64,000 nucleotides of DNA from Eubacterium sp. (GTDB lineage: Bacteria; Bacillota; Clostridia; Lachnospirales; Lachnospiraceae): assembly GCA_017541035.1 (NCBI GenBank), contig JAFXZW010000118.1, forward strand, positions 1-64,000, given 5' to 3'. This document shows, one piece after another, positions 24,696-33,888 of the stretch; position 1 is the stretch's first letter; each line of letters opens with the position of its first letter. A program made the translations under genes and the position numbers. Under the pieces are notes generated by a model that saw only the letters and a list, made by a program, of their open reading frames with translations, made no database searches and was not told where the DNA came from.

Positions 24696-24706
24696 TCACC
24701 CGCTGA

Positions 24707-25750
24707 TCATTTTCCTGCGCCGGAATCGGTAAATCCGTAGGTAAAATAAAACTCATCGTAAAATCCGAGACATAAGTCCATTCCGACATTTGTGCTCAGC
24801 GCCTTCTCCAGAACAACCTGCCATGATCCGTATTTCCGGTAAACCTCATCCGCATCGGGGCCGTCCTCATGACCATAGGTTTCAAGATTGTTTTTCTTAA
24901 TCTCCGCAAGGCCTTCCGGATCATCTTCATATGCCTCAAGACGAAGCTCATTACGTCTCCTGCTCACCGCCCTTGCGATCTCCTCAGAGGTTTTGTCCTC
25001 TTCCTGCATTTCAGCGATCATGATATAAAGCTCGGACATACTGTTAAAATAATCCTGGCGCTCTTTTCTTGCTTCGGCAACCTGCACCGGATCCGTCCAG
25101 TCAATGACATCCACATAATCCTTAAGCCTTGAAGATTCCGGATCAGGTGAATAACCGAAAACCGCATCCGGATCTTCTACGACATCATTCATGGCTGAAA
25201 AGCTATCCTTCGGATCATGCGAATACATGAAAACCTTCGCACCGGTTTCCGGCATTTTTGTATCCTCGCCGACAACCACACCACCGATTACCATAGCGCC
25301 ATCCGGATCAAAGTAGTACTCTTTATCGTCTATCCTGTTCCAGTCTGTTACCATCACACCGTCTGCGGAAAAATAATAATCCCTGCCACCGGCAATCTTC
25401 CACCCGGTTACCATAGCTCCGTCGCTGTTGAAATAATACCATTTGTCGCTGATCTTTTGCCAGCCCTTTGCCATCGCTCCGCTTTTTGAAAGATAGTACC
25501 ATTTCCCGTCAAGATTCTTCCAGCCTGTTGCCATGTAACCGCTGGCGTTGAAATAATACCACCTGCTCCGGATCTTCAGCCACTCACTCTTTGCATAGCT
25601 TCCGTCCGCATAGCTGTACCACCATCCGCCGCTGCTGTATTTCCATGTCCCGGTTGCAGCCTCTGCTCGACATCCACTTTCTGCAAAGAACGAGAAAGCC
25701 ATAAAACTTACAGCCAGAAACACATAAAGACTCTTTTTTAACCTGATCAT
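24707..25750 (-). CDS. Secreted protein with choline-binding-like cell-wall repeats
   Basis: A 347-residue exported protein. The signal peptide ends near residue 32. Residues about 35-160 are six roughly 20-residue repeats of the CW_binding_1 type (for example GWKNLDGKWYYLSKSGAMAK), which bind choline or other cell-wall sugars. The C-terminal 190 residues are acidic and helical with no recognisable catalytic motif. They include EEDKTSEEIARAVSRRRNELRLEAYED and a YRKYGSWQVVLEKAL segment. It is a single-gene unit: a terminator follows, and AGGTGACTGA lies upstream of the start. It is probably a surface-attached structural or adhesion protein. Confidence 0.82.
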   Translation of the reverse strand: MIRLKKSLYVFLAVSFMAFSFFAESGCRAEAATGTWKYSSGGWWYSYADGSYAKSEWLKIRSRWYYFNASGYMATGWKNLDGKWYYLSKSGAMAKGWQKISDKWYYFNSDGAMVTGWKIAGGRDYYFSADGVMVTDWNRIDDKEYYFDPDGAMVIGGVVVGEDTKMPETGAKVFMYSHDPKDSFSAMNDVVEDPDAVFGYSPDPESSRLKDYVDVIDWTDPVQVAEARKERQDYFNSMSELYIMIAEMQEEDKTSEEIARAVSRRRNELRLEAYEDDPEGLAEIKKNNLETYGHEDGPDADEVYRKYGSWQVVLEKALSTNVGMDLCLGFYDEFYFTYGFTDSGAGK

Positions 25751-25902
25751 TCAGTCACCTCCGTATTTATCCATAACAGATCATGCCACGCTTAACGCGG
25801 CACACGACTCATTTTACCATAACCCCGGGTTAATCACTATACCGTTTTGATTCAGGCTTACCTGAAATATGATCTCGTGTATTCTGATCTCCCTCTTTGA
25901 TG

Positions 25903-26994
25903 TCATTCCGTGATCCTGCAAATAAATGTATTCGTGAAGTCCCCTTCCTTTTCCGCAGAATGGATCAGCTCAGCAGCCGCTCCCTGCAAAACCGTGTAAG
26001 ACAGCTGATTTTCCGTATTGGCAGGATCAAAGATATCTCCGTTATACAGAGTCCTGATCTCCACGCGCTTTTCCGACTTGGCGTACTCGATGGTAAGCCG
26101 AAGCTTCGGATCCGGAAGAACCGGTAGCAGGATCTGCTGAAGCAGTTCTTCGAAGGTAAGATGGATCCGCTGTTTGATCCTGGGCGGGACATCATTCCGG
26201 AAGCAAAAAGTGTCTATCTCCGCGGTGGCCCTCGGGAAATCGAATTTTACTCCTTCTATATTGAATTCCAGAACCTTCAGTCTCCGAATAAATCGCCTTG
26301 TCAGCTCCTTTTCCGGATGATCAAATATCTGCTTTGGAGTTCCATCTTCATAGATCCCACCTTCATCCACATAGAAAACGCGGTTGCAGATAGCACGGGC
26401 AAAGCTCATTTCGTGCGTTACGATCATCATGGTTTTTCCGGTACGGGACAGATCACGGATTACGGCCTGTACTTCTCCCACCATGGTAGGATCCAGAGCA
26501 CTTGTGGGCTCATCCAGCAGGATCACATCCGGATCCATGGCCAGGGTCCTGGCGATCGCCACCCTCTGCTTCTGTCCACCGGAAAGTTCATCCGGATACT
26601 GGGACTCCCTGCCGGAGAGTCCGACCCTCTTCAGAAGCTCAATTCCCGTATCGTATGCCTCCTGATTTGACCGTTTCAGGATATCCACCTGCGCCAGCAT
26701 CAGATTTTCAATCACTGTCAGATGCCCAAACAGATTAAAGGACTGGAATACCATTCCCATTTTACGTCTTGCCCGCGTGAGATCATACCCGTGGGCCGTG
26801 ATATCCTCTCCATCCAGAAGAATCTGTCCCCCCGTGGGACGTTCCAGCATATTGATACACCGGATCAGCGTGGATTTTCCGGCTCCGGAGGGACCGATCA
26901 CGGAGATCACATCCCCGTCATTGATCACGGCATTTACATCCTTAAGGGGTGTCGAATTCTCATATCTTTTCTCTAAATGCTTCAGTTCGATCAT
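25903..26994 (-). CDS. Amino-acid ABC ATPase with extra C-terminal GHKL-like domain
   Basis: A 363-residue protein. Residues 1-240 are a GlnQ-type ATPase with Walker A GPSGAGKST, signature LSGGQKQR, Walker B VILLDEPTSALDP and THEMSFA. The last 120 residues are not part of normal GlnQ. They read like a degenerate histidine-kinase/anti-sigma ATPase fold, with a helix IHLTFEELLQQIL where the N-box would be, a TLYNGDIFDPA turn and a LSYTVLQGAAAELIHS segment resembling the G-box helix. The ATP-binding residues are not conserved, so it may be a regulatory domain. It overlaps the fused binding-protein/permease gene by four bases and completes a two-protein importer. Confidence 0.85.
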   Translation of the reverse strand: MIELKHLEKRYENSTPLKDVNAVINDGDVISVIGPSGAGKSTLIRCINMLERPTGGQILLDGEDITAHGYDLTRARRKMGMVFQSFNLFGHLTVIENLMLAQVDILKRSNQEAYDTGIELLKRVGLSGRESQYPDELSGGQKQRVAIARTLAMDPDVILLDEPTSALDPTMVGEVQAVIRDLSRTGKTMMIVTHEMSFARAICNRVFYVDEGGIYEDGTPKQIFDHPEKELTRRFIRRLKVLEFNIEGVKFDFPRATAEIDTFCFRNDVPPRIKQRIHLTFEELLQQILLPVLPDPKLRLTIEYAKSEKRVEIRTLYNGDIFDPANTENQLSYTVLQGAAAELIHSAEKEGDFTNTFICRITE

Positions 26995-28574
26995 TTCGTC
27001 TTCACTCCCTTCAACAACGAGCTTCTTTTCCTGTTCTTCGGATTGATGAAACGCTCAGCCCGGTTCACAATCCAGGTCAGAACCGCCGCAAGAATGAAAT
27101 AGATAACTGCCACAGCAATCAACGGGAAAAAGGCTTCATAGGTACGGCTGCGGATGAGATCACCCGCTTTTGTCAGATCCTGTACCGCAACATATCCGAC
27201 AATTGCCGTTGCCTTAATAAGTTCGGTGATGGATCTCTTAAAGCCGGGCATGAAATGCGGCAGCGCCTGAGGAAGCACTACCCGGAAGAAGGCCCTCCGA
27301 TCCGTGTATCCCAGGGCATAGGCGGCTTCCGTCTGCCCCTTATCGATGGCACCGACACCCATCTTCAGCATGCCGAATACACCGGCACCGAATACCAGCG
27401 TAAAACCAACGATGGATATGGCCGTCCCGGAAATGGAAACGCCGCTGAAAATGATATAATAAAGGATCATAAGCAGAACGACTGCCGGCATTCCCTGTAC
27501 GAGCCAGATACAGAATCCGGTGATGGCATTTGCAATCCGGTTTCCCTTCCTGCATAGCATAAAAACGATAAATCCGAGTCCCGTACCGAAGAGAATTGAG
27601 AGGATCGTTATCAGCAGCGTTGTTCCGATTCCCTCCAGAAACATTTGCCAACGATCATCACGAATAAAGGTTTTCTCGAAGCTGTCTGTGATGGAGGCCC
27701 AGAAGTCCTTATCAACTTCCTCCTCTTTTTCCATGGTTCGGATCATGAGAACAAAAGCTGCGGGATAGTAATCCACAAAATCCACGGCCTCTCTTCTCTC
27801 AGCGGTGGCAATGATGGAACCGATACCGATATCCGCTTTATCCGCCTGAACAGAAGAGAGGATCGCGGCAAATTCCATTCCCGTAAACTCTACATGAACA
27901 TCCAGTTTCTCCGCCATGGTCAGGATCATTTCCACATCAAAGCCCATCAGCTTTCCGCCCTCTCCGGCGTAGCTCATGGGCTCCAGGGTGTCGCACGCGG
28001 CAACCCGCACTGTCCCATTTGTCCCCGGCCAGTCCTGCTCCGGAAGGGTCTTTTTACTGTCATCCGCACCTGTCCACTTCTCCCAGAGCTCCTTCTTCTT
28101 CTCCTCTGAGATCGTATCATACGCTGCCTGCCACTCGTCTCTGATGGGGCTTCCCTTGGCGAAGGCAAAGCCGAAGACTCCATCCGACAGATTCTTCGGG
28201 AACAGGATGATCCCCTTGTTCCGGTTCACCGCAAGGGTACCCACCGCATTATTCGAAAGCGCCGCATCAGTCTTCCCGGATTTCAGTGCCAGTATCATAT
28301 CCGGATTATTATTGAAGGTGGTAAACAGCGCTACATCAGGGGCCTTGCTTTTTACAAGCTCCTCAAAGGGCGCCCCTGTCAGCATGGAAACGGTCTTCCC
28401 GTTCAGTTCGGAGAACTCTGTATACTCCGGAGTCTCCGCATCCCGAACCGCTTCCTTATTCTGTGATTCATCCTCCTGCTGATCGCCGGAATTCTTTCCG
28501 CAGCCTGCCAGAAAAAGGGAAGTCAGTATCAGCAAAATCCATATGCATCTTTTCTTCGGAGCCATCCTAACGTC
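26991..28574 (-). CDS. Amino-acid ABC importer: fused binding protein and permease
   Basis: About 527 residues from the preferred start. A lipobox (LFLAGC) lies near residue 25. One partial and one full family 3 binding domain follow: GKTVSMLTGAPFEELV, then TVRVAACDTLEPMSYAGEGGKLMGFDVEMI and IIATAERREAVDFVDYY. About 230 residues of HisM-type permease complete the protein, with the EAA loop EAAYALGYTDRRAFFRVVLPQAL. I choose 28574 because GGAAGGAAG precedes it and it gives a normal signal peptide. The frame stays open upstream to 28676, with an ATG at 28634. The ATPase partner follows with a four-base overlap. The substrate is probably a polar amino acid. Confidence 0.9.
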   Translation of the reverse strand, partial: DVRMAPKKRCIWILLILTSLFLAGCGKNSGDQQEDESQNKEAVRDAETPEYTEFSELNGKTVSMLTGAPFEELVKSKAPDVALFTTFNNNPDMILALKSGKTDAALSNNAVGTLAVNRNKGIILFPKNLSDGVFGFAFAKGSPIRDEWQAAYDTISEEKKKELWEKWTGADDSKKTLPEQDWPGTNGTVRVAACDTLEPMSYAGEGGKLMGFDVEMILTMAEKLDVHVEFTGMEFAAILSSVQADKADIGIGSIIATAERREAVDFVDYYPAAFVLMIRTMEKEEEVDKDFWASITDSFEKTFIRDDRWQMFLEGIGTTLLITILSILFGTGLGFIVFMLCRKGNRIANAITGFCIWLVQGMPAVVLLMILYYIIFSGVSISGTAISIVGFTLVFGAGVFGMLKMGVGAIDKGQTEAAYALGYTDRRAFFRVVLPQALPHFMPGFKRSITELIKATAIVGYVAVQDLTKAGDLIRSRTYEAFFPLIAVAVIYFILAAVLTWIVNRAERFINPKNRKRSSLLKGVKTK

Positions 28575-28679
28575 CATCAATTCGGTTTTCTTCCTTCCGT
28601 ATAATCTCCATAAAATAAACGCTTTTATGGGCATGTAAATAGCTTTTTTCCGTATAGCAAAACTACTGTGGTACAAATC

Positions 28680-28708
28680 ATTATAGGCTGACTACCACCA
28701 TTTATCAA
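28680..28708 (-). promoter_or_regulatory. Promoter of the fused amino-acid importer
   Basis: On the minus strand, TTGATA (28708-28703), a 17-nt spacer and TATAAT (28685-28680). The leader to 28574 is about 98 nt and contains an AT-rich hairpin, CCATAAAA with TTTTATGG. Confidence 0.8.
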
Positions 28709-28857
28709 TCTCTTTTCCATTTTCTGAATTGCAGAAGACGCTGCAGTTCAGATACTCTTCCCCGGGCTGTCAAAAGCGCCGCGTTTCAGGGACATTTCCC
28801 CGGACCGTAAATGGCCTGAGATATTTGAAAATAATAATGCCGCTAACGGTTTTAATG

Positions 28858-28866
28858 TGTTATAAT
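28858..28866 (+). promoter_or_regulatory. Extended -10 promoter of the diguanylate cyclase gene
   Basis: TGT directly before TATAAT (28861-28866) makes an extended -10 element. No good -35 hexamer is visible. The 28709-28855 stretch between the two divergent promoters shows no gene. Confidence 0.6.
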
Positions 28867-28924
28867 GAACCTGTTTTTTGAACCACCGGCCATACCATAA
28901 TTCCGCTAAAGGGGACTGACAAAA

Positions 28925-30304
28925 ATGAAGGGTTCATCGGTAATCAGTAAAAGAGGAATATCGCTGAGAAAACTGAATATCATCATGCTGATAATAGCGG
29001 TTGTTACTTCTGCAGCTCTGATCTTTGCCATGAACAGAACAAACAACCTGTATAAGGAGACACATACGATTACTCAGGATCTTCTGCAATGGCGGCAGGA
29101 TTCCTATAATATGAAGCTGGCATCGGATTACCTTACCGAGGAGATCCGTTGTTTTGCGGTAACCGGAAATAAAGATTATCTGGATAATTACTTTGATGAA
29201 GCAAAGGAAAAGAAAAGAAGAGAAAAAGCGCTGGACAGTTTAAAGGGGTTCCACAGAGATTCTGCAGCGATAAGAAAGCTTGAAATGGGTATGACCGAAT
29301 CGCTTAATCTCATGAAGATCGAGTATTATTCCGCAAGACTTACCATAGAAGGCTACGGAATGAACGTGAATGATTTCCCCGAAGAAATCAGAAGCGTCAG
29401 CCTTTCCGAGAAGGATCTTTCCCTTTCTGCGAACGATAAGAAAAATGAGGCAGTATCGATTCTCTTTGATCATTCCTATCTTACGTCCAAGCAGCGAATC
29501 AATGAGGATATGAACGACTGTCTGGACAAGCTGGAGCAGGATGTATATGTTATGCAGAATGAAATGGCATCCAAGCTTAGTCAGCAGGTTTTTATCGAGC
29601 ATATCCTGACCTTCCTTCTGATCGGAATCATGATGGGCATCGTACTATTTACCCGTATCCTGGTATTTAATCCGCTCCGCAATTGTGTGGAGCTTATCCG
29701 GAAGGAGGAGGAGATCCCTCTGTCTGGAGCCTATGAAGTACGTTTCCTTGCGAAGAATTACAATCTGATGTATTACACCGCAAAGGAAACAGAGAACAAG
29801 CTTAACTATGATGTAAACCATGATCCAATGACAGGCCTTTTCAACCGAAGAGGCTACGATTTCTTCCTCAACAATGTGGATATGGAGACATCCGCACTGC
29901 TTATCATCGATCTGGATCATTTCAAGGAAGTAAATGATCATTATGGTCATGATGTGGGCGACAAGGTGATCAAAAAAGCGGCCGGCATACTGCTTGCAAG
30001 CTTTCGCTCACAGGACTATGTATGCCGGCTGGGCGGTGATGAGTTCGCGGTCATAATGATACGTTCCGATTCATCCATGAAGGATCTGGTTTGCCGTAAG
30101 GTCGAACTGATCCTGAAAAAGCTTAATGATAATTCGGCGGACGAGAGCATTCCGGCGATCTCCTGCAGCGTCGGATGTGCCTTCGGACGAGTGGGCTTAA
30201 AGGCTCAGGATCTTTTTAAGAGAGCAGACAGTGCACTCTATGAGTCCAAGGAGAGCGGAAGAGGTAAGGTTTCTTTCTACACAAACAATACGAAAAGCCA
30301 GTGA
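28925..30304 (+). CDS. Membrane diguanylate cyclase (GGDEF)
   Basis: A 459-residue protein. Helix 1 (about 17-37) and helix 2 (about 222-243) enclose an extracytoplasmic helical sensor of about 185 residues, resembling a four-helix bundle. The C-terminal 170 residues are a GGDEF domain with an intact RLGGDEFAVI active site near residue 367. The inhibitory I-site RSQD lies five residues before it, so activity should be feedback-regulated by cyclic di-GMP. No EAL or HD-GYP domain is present. It is a single gene with AAAGGGGAC upstream of the ATG, convergent with the GH26 gene. Confidence 0.93.
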   Translation: MKGSSVISKRGISLRKLNIIMLIIAVVTSAALIFAMNRTNNLYKETHTITQDLLQWRQDSYNMKLASDYLTEEIRCFAVTGNKDYLDNYFDEAKEKKRREKALDSLKGFHRDSAAIRKLEMGMTESLNLMKIEYYSARLTIEGYGMNVNDFPEEIRSVSLSEKDLSLSANDKKNEAVSILFDHSYLTSKQRINEDMNDCLDKLEQDVYVMQNEMASKLSQQVFIEHILTFLLIGIMMGIVLFTRILVFNPLRNCVELIRKEEEIPLSGAYEVRFLAKNYNLMYYTAKETENKLNYDVNHDPMTGLFNRRGYDFFLNNVDMETSALLIIDLDHFKEVNDHYGHDVGDKVIKKAAGILLASFRSQDYVCRLGGDEFAVIMIRSDSSMKDLVCRKVELILKKLNDNSADESIPAISCSVGCAFGRVGLKAQDLFKRADSALYESKESGRGKVSFYTNNTKSQ

Positions 30305-30319
30305 AATGTCCCTGATGCT

Positions 30320-31291
30320 TCAGTATAATGCCGGAAGGTCTTCTTTTGTAATGGAATATGGGCTGTCATACACCCTTTTTAACTCCTGATCCGTATTGTA
30401 CTCTTCTGTGAGGCAAAAAACCTTTGACCAGGTCATATAAGAAGCCCATCTCACCTTTTCCCGGTGAAGTTCCTCCGGATCCGGCAGAACACCGATCTCT
30501 CCGATCAGCGCCGGCTTTGGCTTTCCCGGTATCTTCATGAGTTCAAGATATTCTTTTTTTCTTGCTGTATGTTCGTGGGCCGGAGGATAAAGATCTCTCG
30601 AAATAATATCTACCACATCATCTCCCGGGTAATACTCCGCCCTTTCGGCATTCCATACCCATATCAGATTTGACAGATCATAATATTCCGTAAATCTCTC
30701 ATACATGATATGCCACAGTGCTTTTGCCGTATCCGCACCCTTCGCACCCCACCAGAACCAGTCTCCATCCATTTCATGAAATGGTCTCCACAAAACAGGA
30801 ATACCGCCCTCCGAAAATGGTCTCAGAAGCTCAGCCATATGATCCATATCCGAAATAAGTGCATTGTGTTCCGGCGTACCGGGCACAACAGCCTTATTTG
30901 CGTCAAAATCGGTATTCCTCGTAAAAAAAGACTTGGAACGTCCTCCCAGGGGGGAGAACCAGTGCCAGGTAAAGGTTATAAGTCCCTTCTTCTCTGCCCA
31001 TTCCTCAGCACGTCTTAATGTATCCCTGTTTTCACGCACCTCGATCTGACATTCTTCGTCTGTATCCTCGTAATTGATATTCGGTGAATAAGAAAGCAGC
31101 TCAAAACCAAGCAATGCAGGCTCCCTCCCGGTTATTTTTCGGATTTTGCAAAGCTCCTCCATCGCCATTGTCTGTGTATGCTGCCCCGTGATAATCCGAT
31201 CTCCTGAAATGCGGGAAAGGTACTCCATTACTTTTTTCACACAGGTCTGTGCTTTCGGATTTGTGGAACATGCAATCATATTATCATTCAT
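30320..31291 (-). CDS. Glycoside hydrolase family 26 (beta-mannanase-like), cytoplasmic
   Basis: A 323-residue enzyme. The acid/base Glu lies in LWRPFHEMDGDWFWW near residue 170, and the nucleophile Glu in ALIGEIGVLP near 265. GQHTQT and TFTWHWFSPLGG are other family 26 segments. Most members hydrolyse beta-1,4-mannan. This one has no signal peptide, so it would act on small imported manno-oligosaccharides. It is a single gene without transporter neighbours. A start at 31291 (MNDNM) follows a GGGAGAG site. Confidence 0.88.
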   Translation of the reverse strand: MNDNMIACSTNPKAQTCVKKVMEYLSRISGDRIITGQHTQTMAMEELCKIRKITGREPALLGFELLSYSPNINYEDTDEECQIEVRENRDTLRRAEEWAEKKGLITFTWHWFSPLGGRSKSFFTRNTDFDANKAVVPGTPEHNALISDMDHMAELLRPFSEGGIPVLWRPFHEMDGDWFWWGAKGADTAKALWHIMYERFTEYYDLSNLIWVWNAERAEYYPGDDVVDIISRDLYPPAHEHTARKKEYLELMKIPGKPKPALIGEIGVLPDPEELHREKVRWASYMTWSKVFCLTEEYNTDQELKRVYDSPYSITKEDLPALY

Positions 31292-31433
31292 TTTTTCTAC
31301 TCTCCCTAATCGGATGATGATGTTACCATTCTATACATAATTCCTGATGAAAGCAATTGGATTCTGTATAGTCTAAACAGCGGGGTTGCCAGGGAAGGAT
31401 TCAGATGATTCAAACCAAAAAATCAGAAATCAG

Positions 31434-31462
31434 TTGTAAATACTGTTCCGGAGTGGTACAAT
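31434..31462 (+). promoter_or_regulatory. Promoter of argD
   Basis: TTGTAA (31434-31439), 17 nt and TACAAT (31457-31462). The gene starts about 75 nt downstream behind an AAAGGAGGGTGATG ribosome binding site. Confidence 0.7.
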
Positions 31463-31540
31463 CGAAAAATCCTATTCAAAGCGAACCTGAAAAGGGATCG
31501 CACTGCAGAAATGATGCTGAAAAAAGGAGGGTGATGTCAT

Positions 31541-32731
31541 ATGATGAAAACGAATGATATTATCAGCACGGCCGAATCTCATCTGATCCATACCTACAAC
31601 CGCTATCCGATTGCCTTTGATCATGGGCAGGGAGTGTATCTGTACGATAATGACGGAAGAGAATACCTGGACTTCTGTGCGGGGATTGCAGTATTTGCCC
31701 TGGGCTATGGAAATGAAAAGTACAATAATGCCCTGAAGTCCCAGATCGACAAGCTGATCCACACCTCCAACTATTACTACACGGAGCCTATGGCAAAAGC
31801 GGCAAAGCTTCTTACGGAGGCTGCCGGCATGAAGAAGGTCTTCTTCACCAACAGCGGAACCGAAGCAATCGAAGGAGCGTTGAAGATTGCAAAGAAATTC
31901 GGATATCTGAAGGATGGTCGGAATGATCATGAAGTGATCGCCATGGAACATAGCTTTCACGGCCGCAGTATGGGTGCTCTGTCCGTAACCGGGAATGCAC
32001 ACTACAGGGAAGCCTTTGGTCCTTTGATCCCGGGAATCCGCTTTGCAGATTACAATGATATCGACAGTGTAAAGGCTCTGGTGAATGACCGGACCAGCGC
32101 CATTATACTGGAAACCGTTCAGGGGGAAGGAGGGATCCGTCCGGCAGACCCGGCATTTCTTCAGGAAATCCGGCGGATCTGTGATGAAAATGACCTTTTG
32201 CTGATCCTGGATGAGATTCAGTGCGGCATGGGGAGGACCGGAACCATGTTTGCCTACGAACAGTATGGAGTGAAGCCGGATGTGGTCACTGTGGCCAAAG
32301 CAGTCGGCTGCGGTATTCCTCTCGGTGCATTTATGGTCAATGATAAGACGGAAGGGATTCTGGTTCCGGGAGACCACGGTTCAACCTACGGAGGGAATCC
32401 GCTTGCCAGCGCCGCCTGTGTGAATGTCCTTGAACAGTATAAGGAACTCGATCTTCTGTCTCATGTAAAGGAGGTTGGCGCTTACCTCTATGAAGCGCTT
32501 GATGCTCTGAAGCAGGAACTTCCCGTGATCGTGGATCATCGTGGTTTGGGCCTGATTCAGGGAATCGAGCTTTCTGAGGATGTGAAGGCTGCCGATGTTG
32601 TCAGGAAAGCACATGAGAACGGCCTTGTTCTGATCTCCGCAGGCTGTAATGTGATTCGGTTTATTCCTCCTCTCATCATCGAGAAGGAACATGTGGACCG
32701 GATGATCCAAATCCTGAAAAAGTGTTTCTGA
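31541..32731 (+). CDS. argD: Acetylornithine aminotransferase family (class III)
   Basis: A 396-residue PLP enzyme. It has FFTNSGTEAIEGALK (phosphate-binding) near residue 103, MEHSFHGRSMG near 133, LILDEIQCGMGRTG (Asp contacts the PLP nitrogen) near 222, and the PLP Lys in VTVAKAVGCG near 253. It transfers an amino group between N-acetylornithine and 2-oxoglutarate in arginine synthesis. Other class III substrates such as ornithine or succinyldiaminopimelate are possible. There are no other arg genes next to it. It starts with MM, and the ribosome binding site suits either ATG. A bidirectional terminator follows. Confidence 0.88.
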   Translation: MMKTNDIISTAESHLIHTYNRYPIAFDHGQGVYLYDNDGREYLDFCAGIAVFALGYGNEKYNNALKSQIDKLIHTSNYYYTEPMAKAAKLLTEAAGMKKVFFTNSGTEAIEGALKIAKKFGYLKDGRNDHEVIAMEHSFHGRSMGALSVTGNAHYREAFGPLIPGIRFADYNDIDSVKALVNDRTSAIILETVQGEGGIRPADPAFLQEIRRICDENDLLLILDEIQCGMGRTGTMFAYEQYGVKPDVVTVAKAVGCGIPLGAFMVNDKTEGILVPGDHGSTYGGNPLASAACVNVLEQYKELDLLSHVKEVGAYLYEALDALKQELPVIVDHRGLGLIQGIELSEDVKAADVVRKAHENGLVLISAGCNVIRFIPPLIIEKEHVDRMIQILKKCF

Positions 32732-32785
32732 GCACTCATTTCCGGGAGGATTCCTGCCACCCGATACCCTTTTTTCAAAATGGAT

Positions 32786-32818
32786 AAAACGTCCGGACAG
32801 AAAGGTCCGGACGTTTTT
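32786..32818. terminator. Bidirectional terminator between argD and the WYL gene
   Basis: ACGTCCGGAC (32789-32798) pairs perfectly with GTCCGGACGT (32805-32814), with AAAA before and TTTTT after. It can stop transcription from argD and from the convergent WYL regulator. Confidence 0.92.
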
Positions 32819-32839
32819 GTTATCATAACCTTCTCCTCC

Positions 32840-33823
32840 CTACTGCTCCAGGTAGGTTTTCAGCAGCTTTTCCATCTCTTCTTTTGCTTCCTTCGGCTTC
32901 ACGATAACGGCATCTCCCCCGAGTGCGATAACCCAGCCGTAGAACTGGTTGCTGACGGCTACATCCACATTAACCGTAAAATGATCTTCATCTACCGGCT
33001 GCATATGGACTTCCCTGCCAAACTGATCCACAATGACATTGGACAGATTATTCCTGCATTTCAACGTAACGGTCCGTTCCACACCGTCAAACATCCGAAA
33101 TCTCTTTTTGGTGTAAAGACCCTTGTCCAGCTTCTTAAACTCCGCATTTCCCTTGCGCTTTTCATCCAGAATCCGGATGTCTGTCATCTTATCCACCCGG
33201 TAATACTTGATCTTCTCCGCTTCACCATCATACCCGATCATATAATAATTTTCGTCATCCCAGCAAAGGCCCCATGGACTGATCCTGTATTTCCTGCCTT
33301 CATGCCGATATTCCTTTTGAGCTGAAAGATCCCAGCGGAAATATCGGAATTGCAGCATTTTCCCTTCATTCAGGGCCGTGTGGATCGCGTCAATGGCATA
33401 ATAAATACTCTCGTCCATATTTTTGATCCGGCCGGCTACAAAAACTTCCCTCTCCAGATGTTTTGCCGCATGCCGGCTGGTCAGTTTTTCCAGCTTGCGG
33501 ATCAGCTCTTTGGTTTTTCGTGCGGTGATGAATTTGGAAGACTGGATCGCATCCACCAGGAATTTCAGCTCGGCGACCTCAAAGGTTCTGGCCCCGCAAT
33601 GATAGAGAGTTTTGGGACCGCTCCGTTCTGACAGGATCTCGATACCAAAGCAGTTCAGGTCCTCGATGTCATTATAAACGCTCTTCCTGTTAGCTTCGAT
33701 TCCGTAAGCATTCAGATGATTGATAATCTCCGGCATGGTAAGACTATGCTCATCATCGGTTTCTTCCTGCATAATCTTTGCCAGATACAGAAGTTTCATT
33801 TTCTGATTTACGCCCTTAGCCAT
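32840..33823 (-). CDS. WYL-domain transcriptional regulator
   Basis: A 327-residue regulator. An N-terminal winged helix-turn-helix (about 10-80) contains LTMPEIINHLNAYGIEANRKSVYNDIEDL. The central WYL domain (about 145-235) includes WGLCWDDENYYMIGYDGEAEKIKYYRVDKM, and a C-terminal WCX-like extension follows. These proteins sense nucleic-acid or nucleotide ligands and often govern DNA-damage or defence genes, but no target is adjacent. It stands alone between a terminator and the acyltransferase 3 gene. Confidence 0.9.
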   Translation of the reverse strand: MAKGVNQKMKLLYLAKIMQEETDDEHSLTMPEIINHLNAYGIEANRKSVYNDIEDLNCFGIEILSERSGPKTLYHCGARTFEVAELKFLVDAIQSSKFITARKTKELIRKLEKLTSRHAAKHLEREVFVAGRIKNMDESIYYAIDAIHTALNEGKMLQFRYFRWDLSAQKEYRHEGRKYRISPWGLCWDDENYYMIGYDGEAEKIKYYRVDKMTDIRILDEKRKGNAEFKKLDKGLYTKKRFRMFDGVERTVTLKCRNNLSNVIVDQFGREVHMQPVDEDHFTVNVDVAVSNQFYGWVIALGGDAVIVKPKEAKEEMEKLLKTYLEQ

Positions 33824-33888
33824 GGTATTCCCCCTATATTCTTTCTGAATGCGGTATCGTTATTTTTCCGATCAGAGATACCTGCTTC

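Noticed and set aside
28574..28676. Longer start for the fused binding-protein/permease
   Set aside because: It would place about 35 residues before the signal peptide. The start at 28574 has a better ribosome binding site and normal signal-peptide length.
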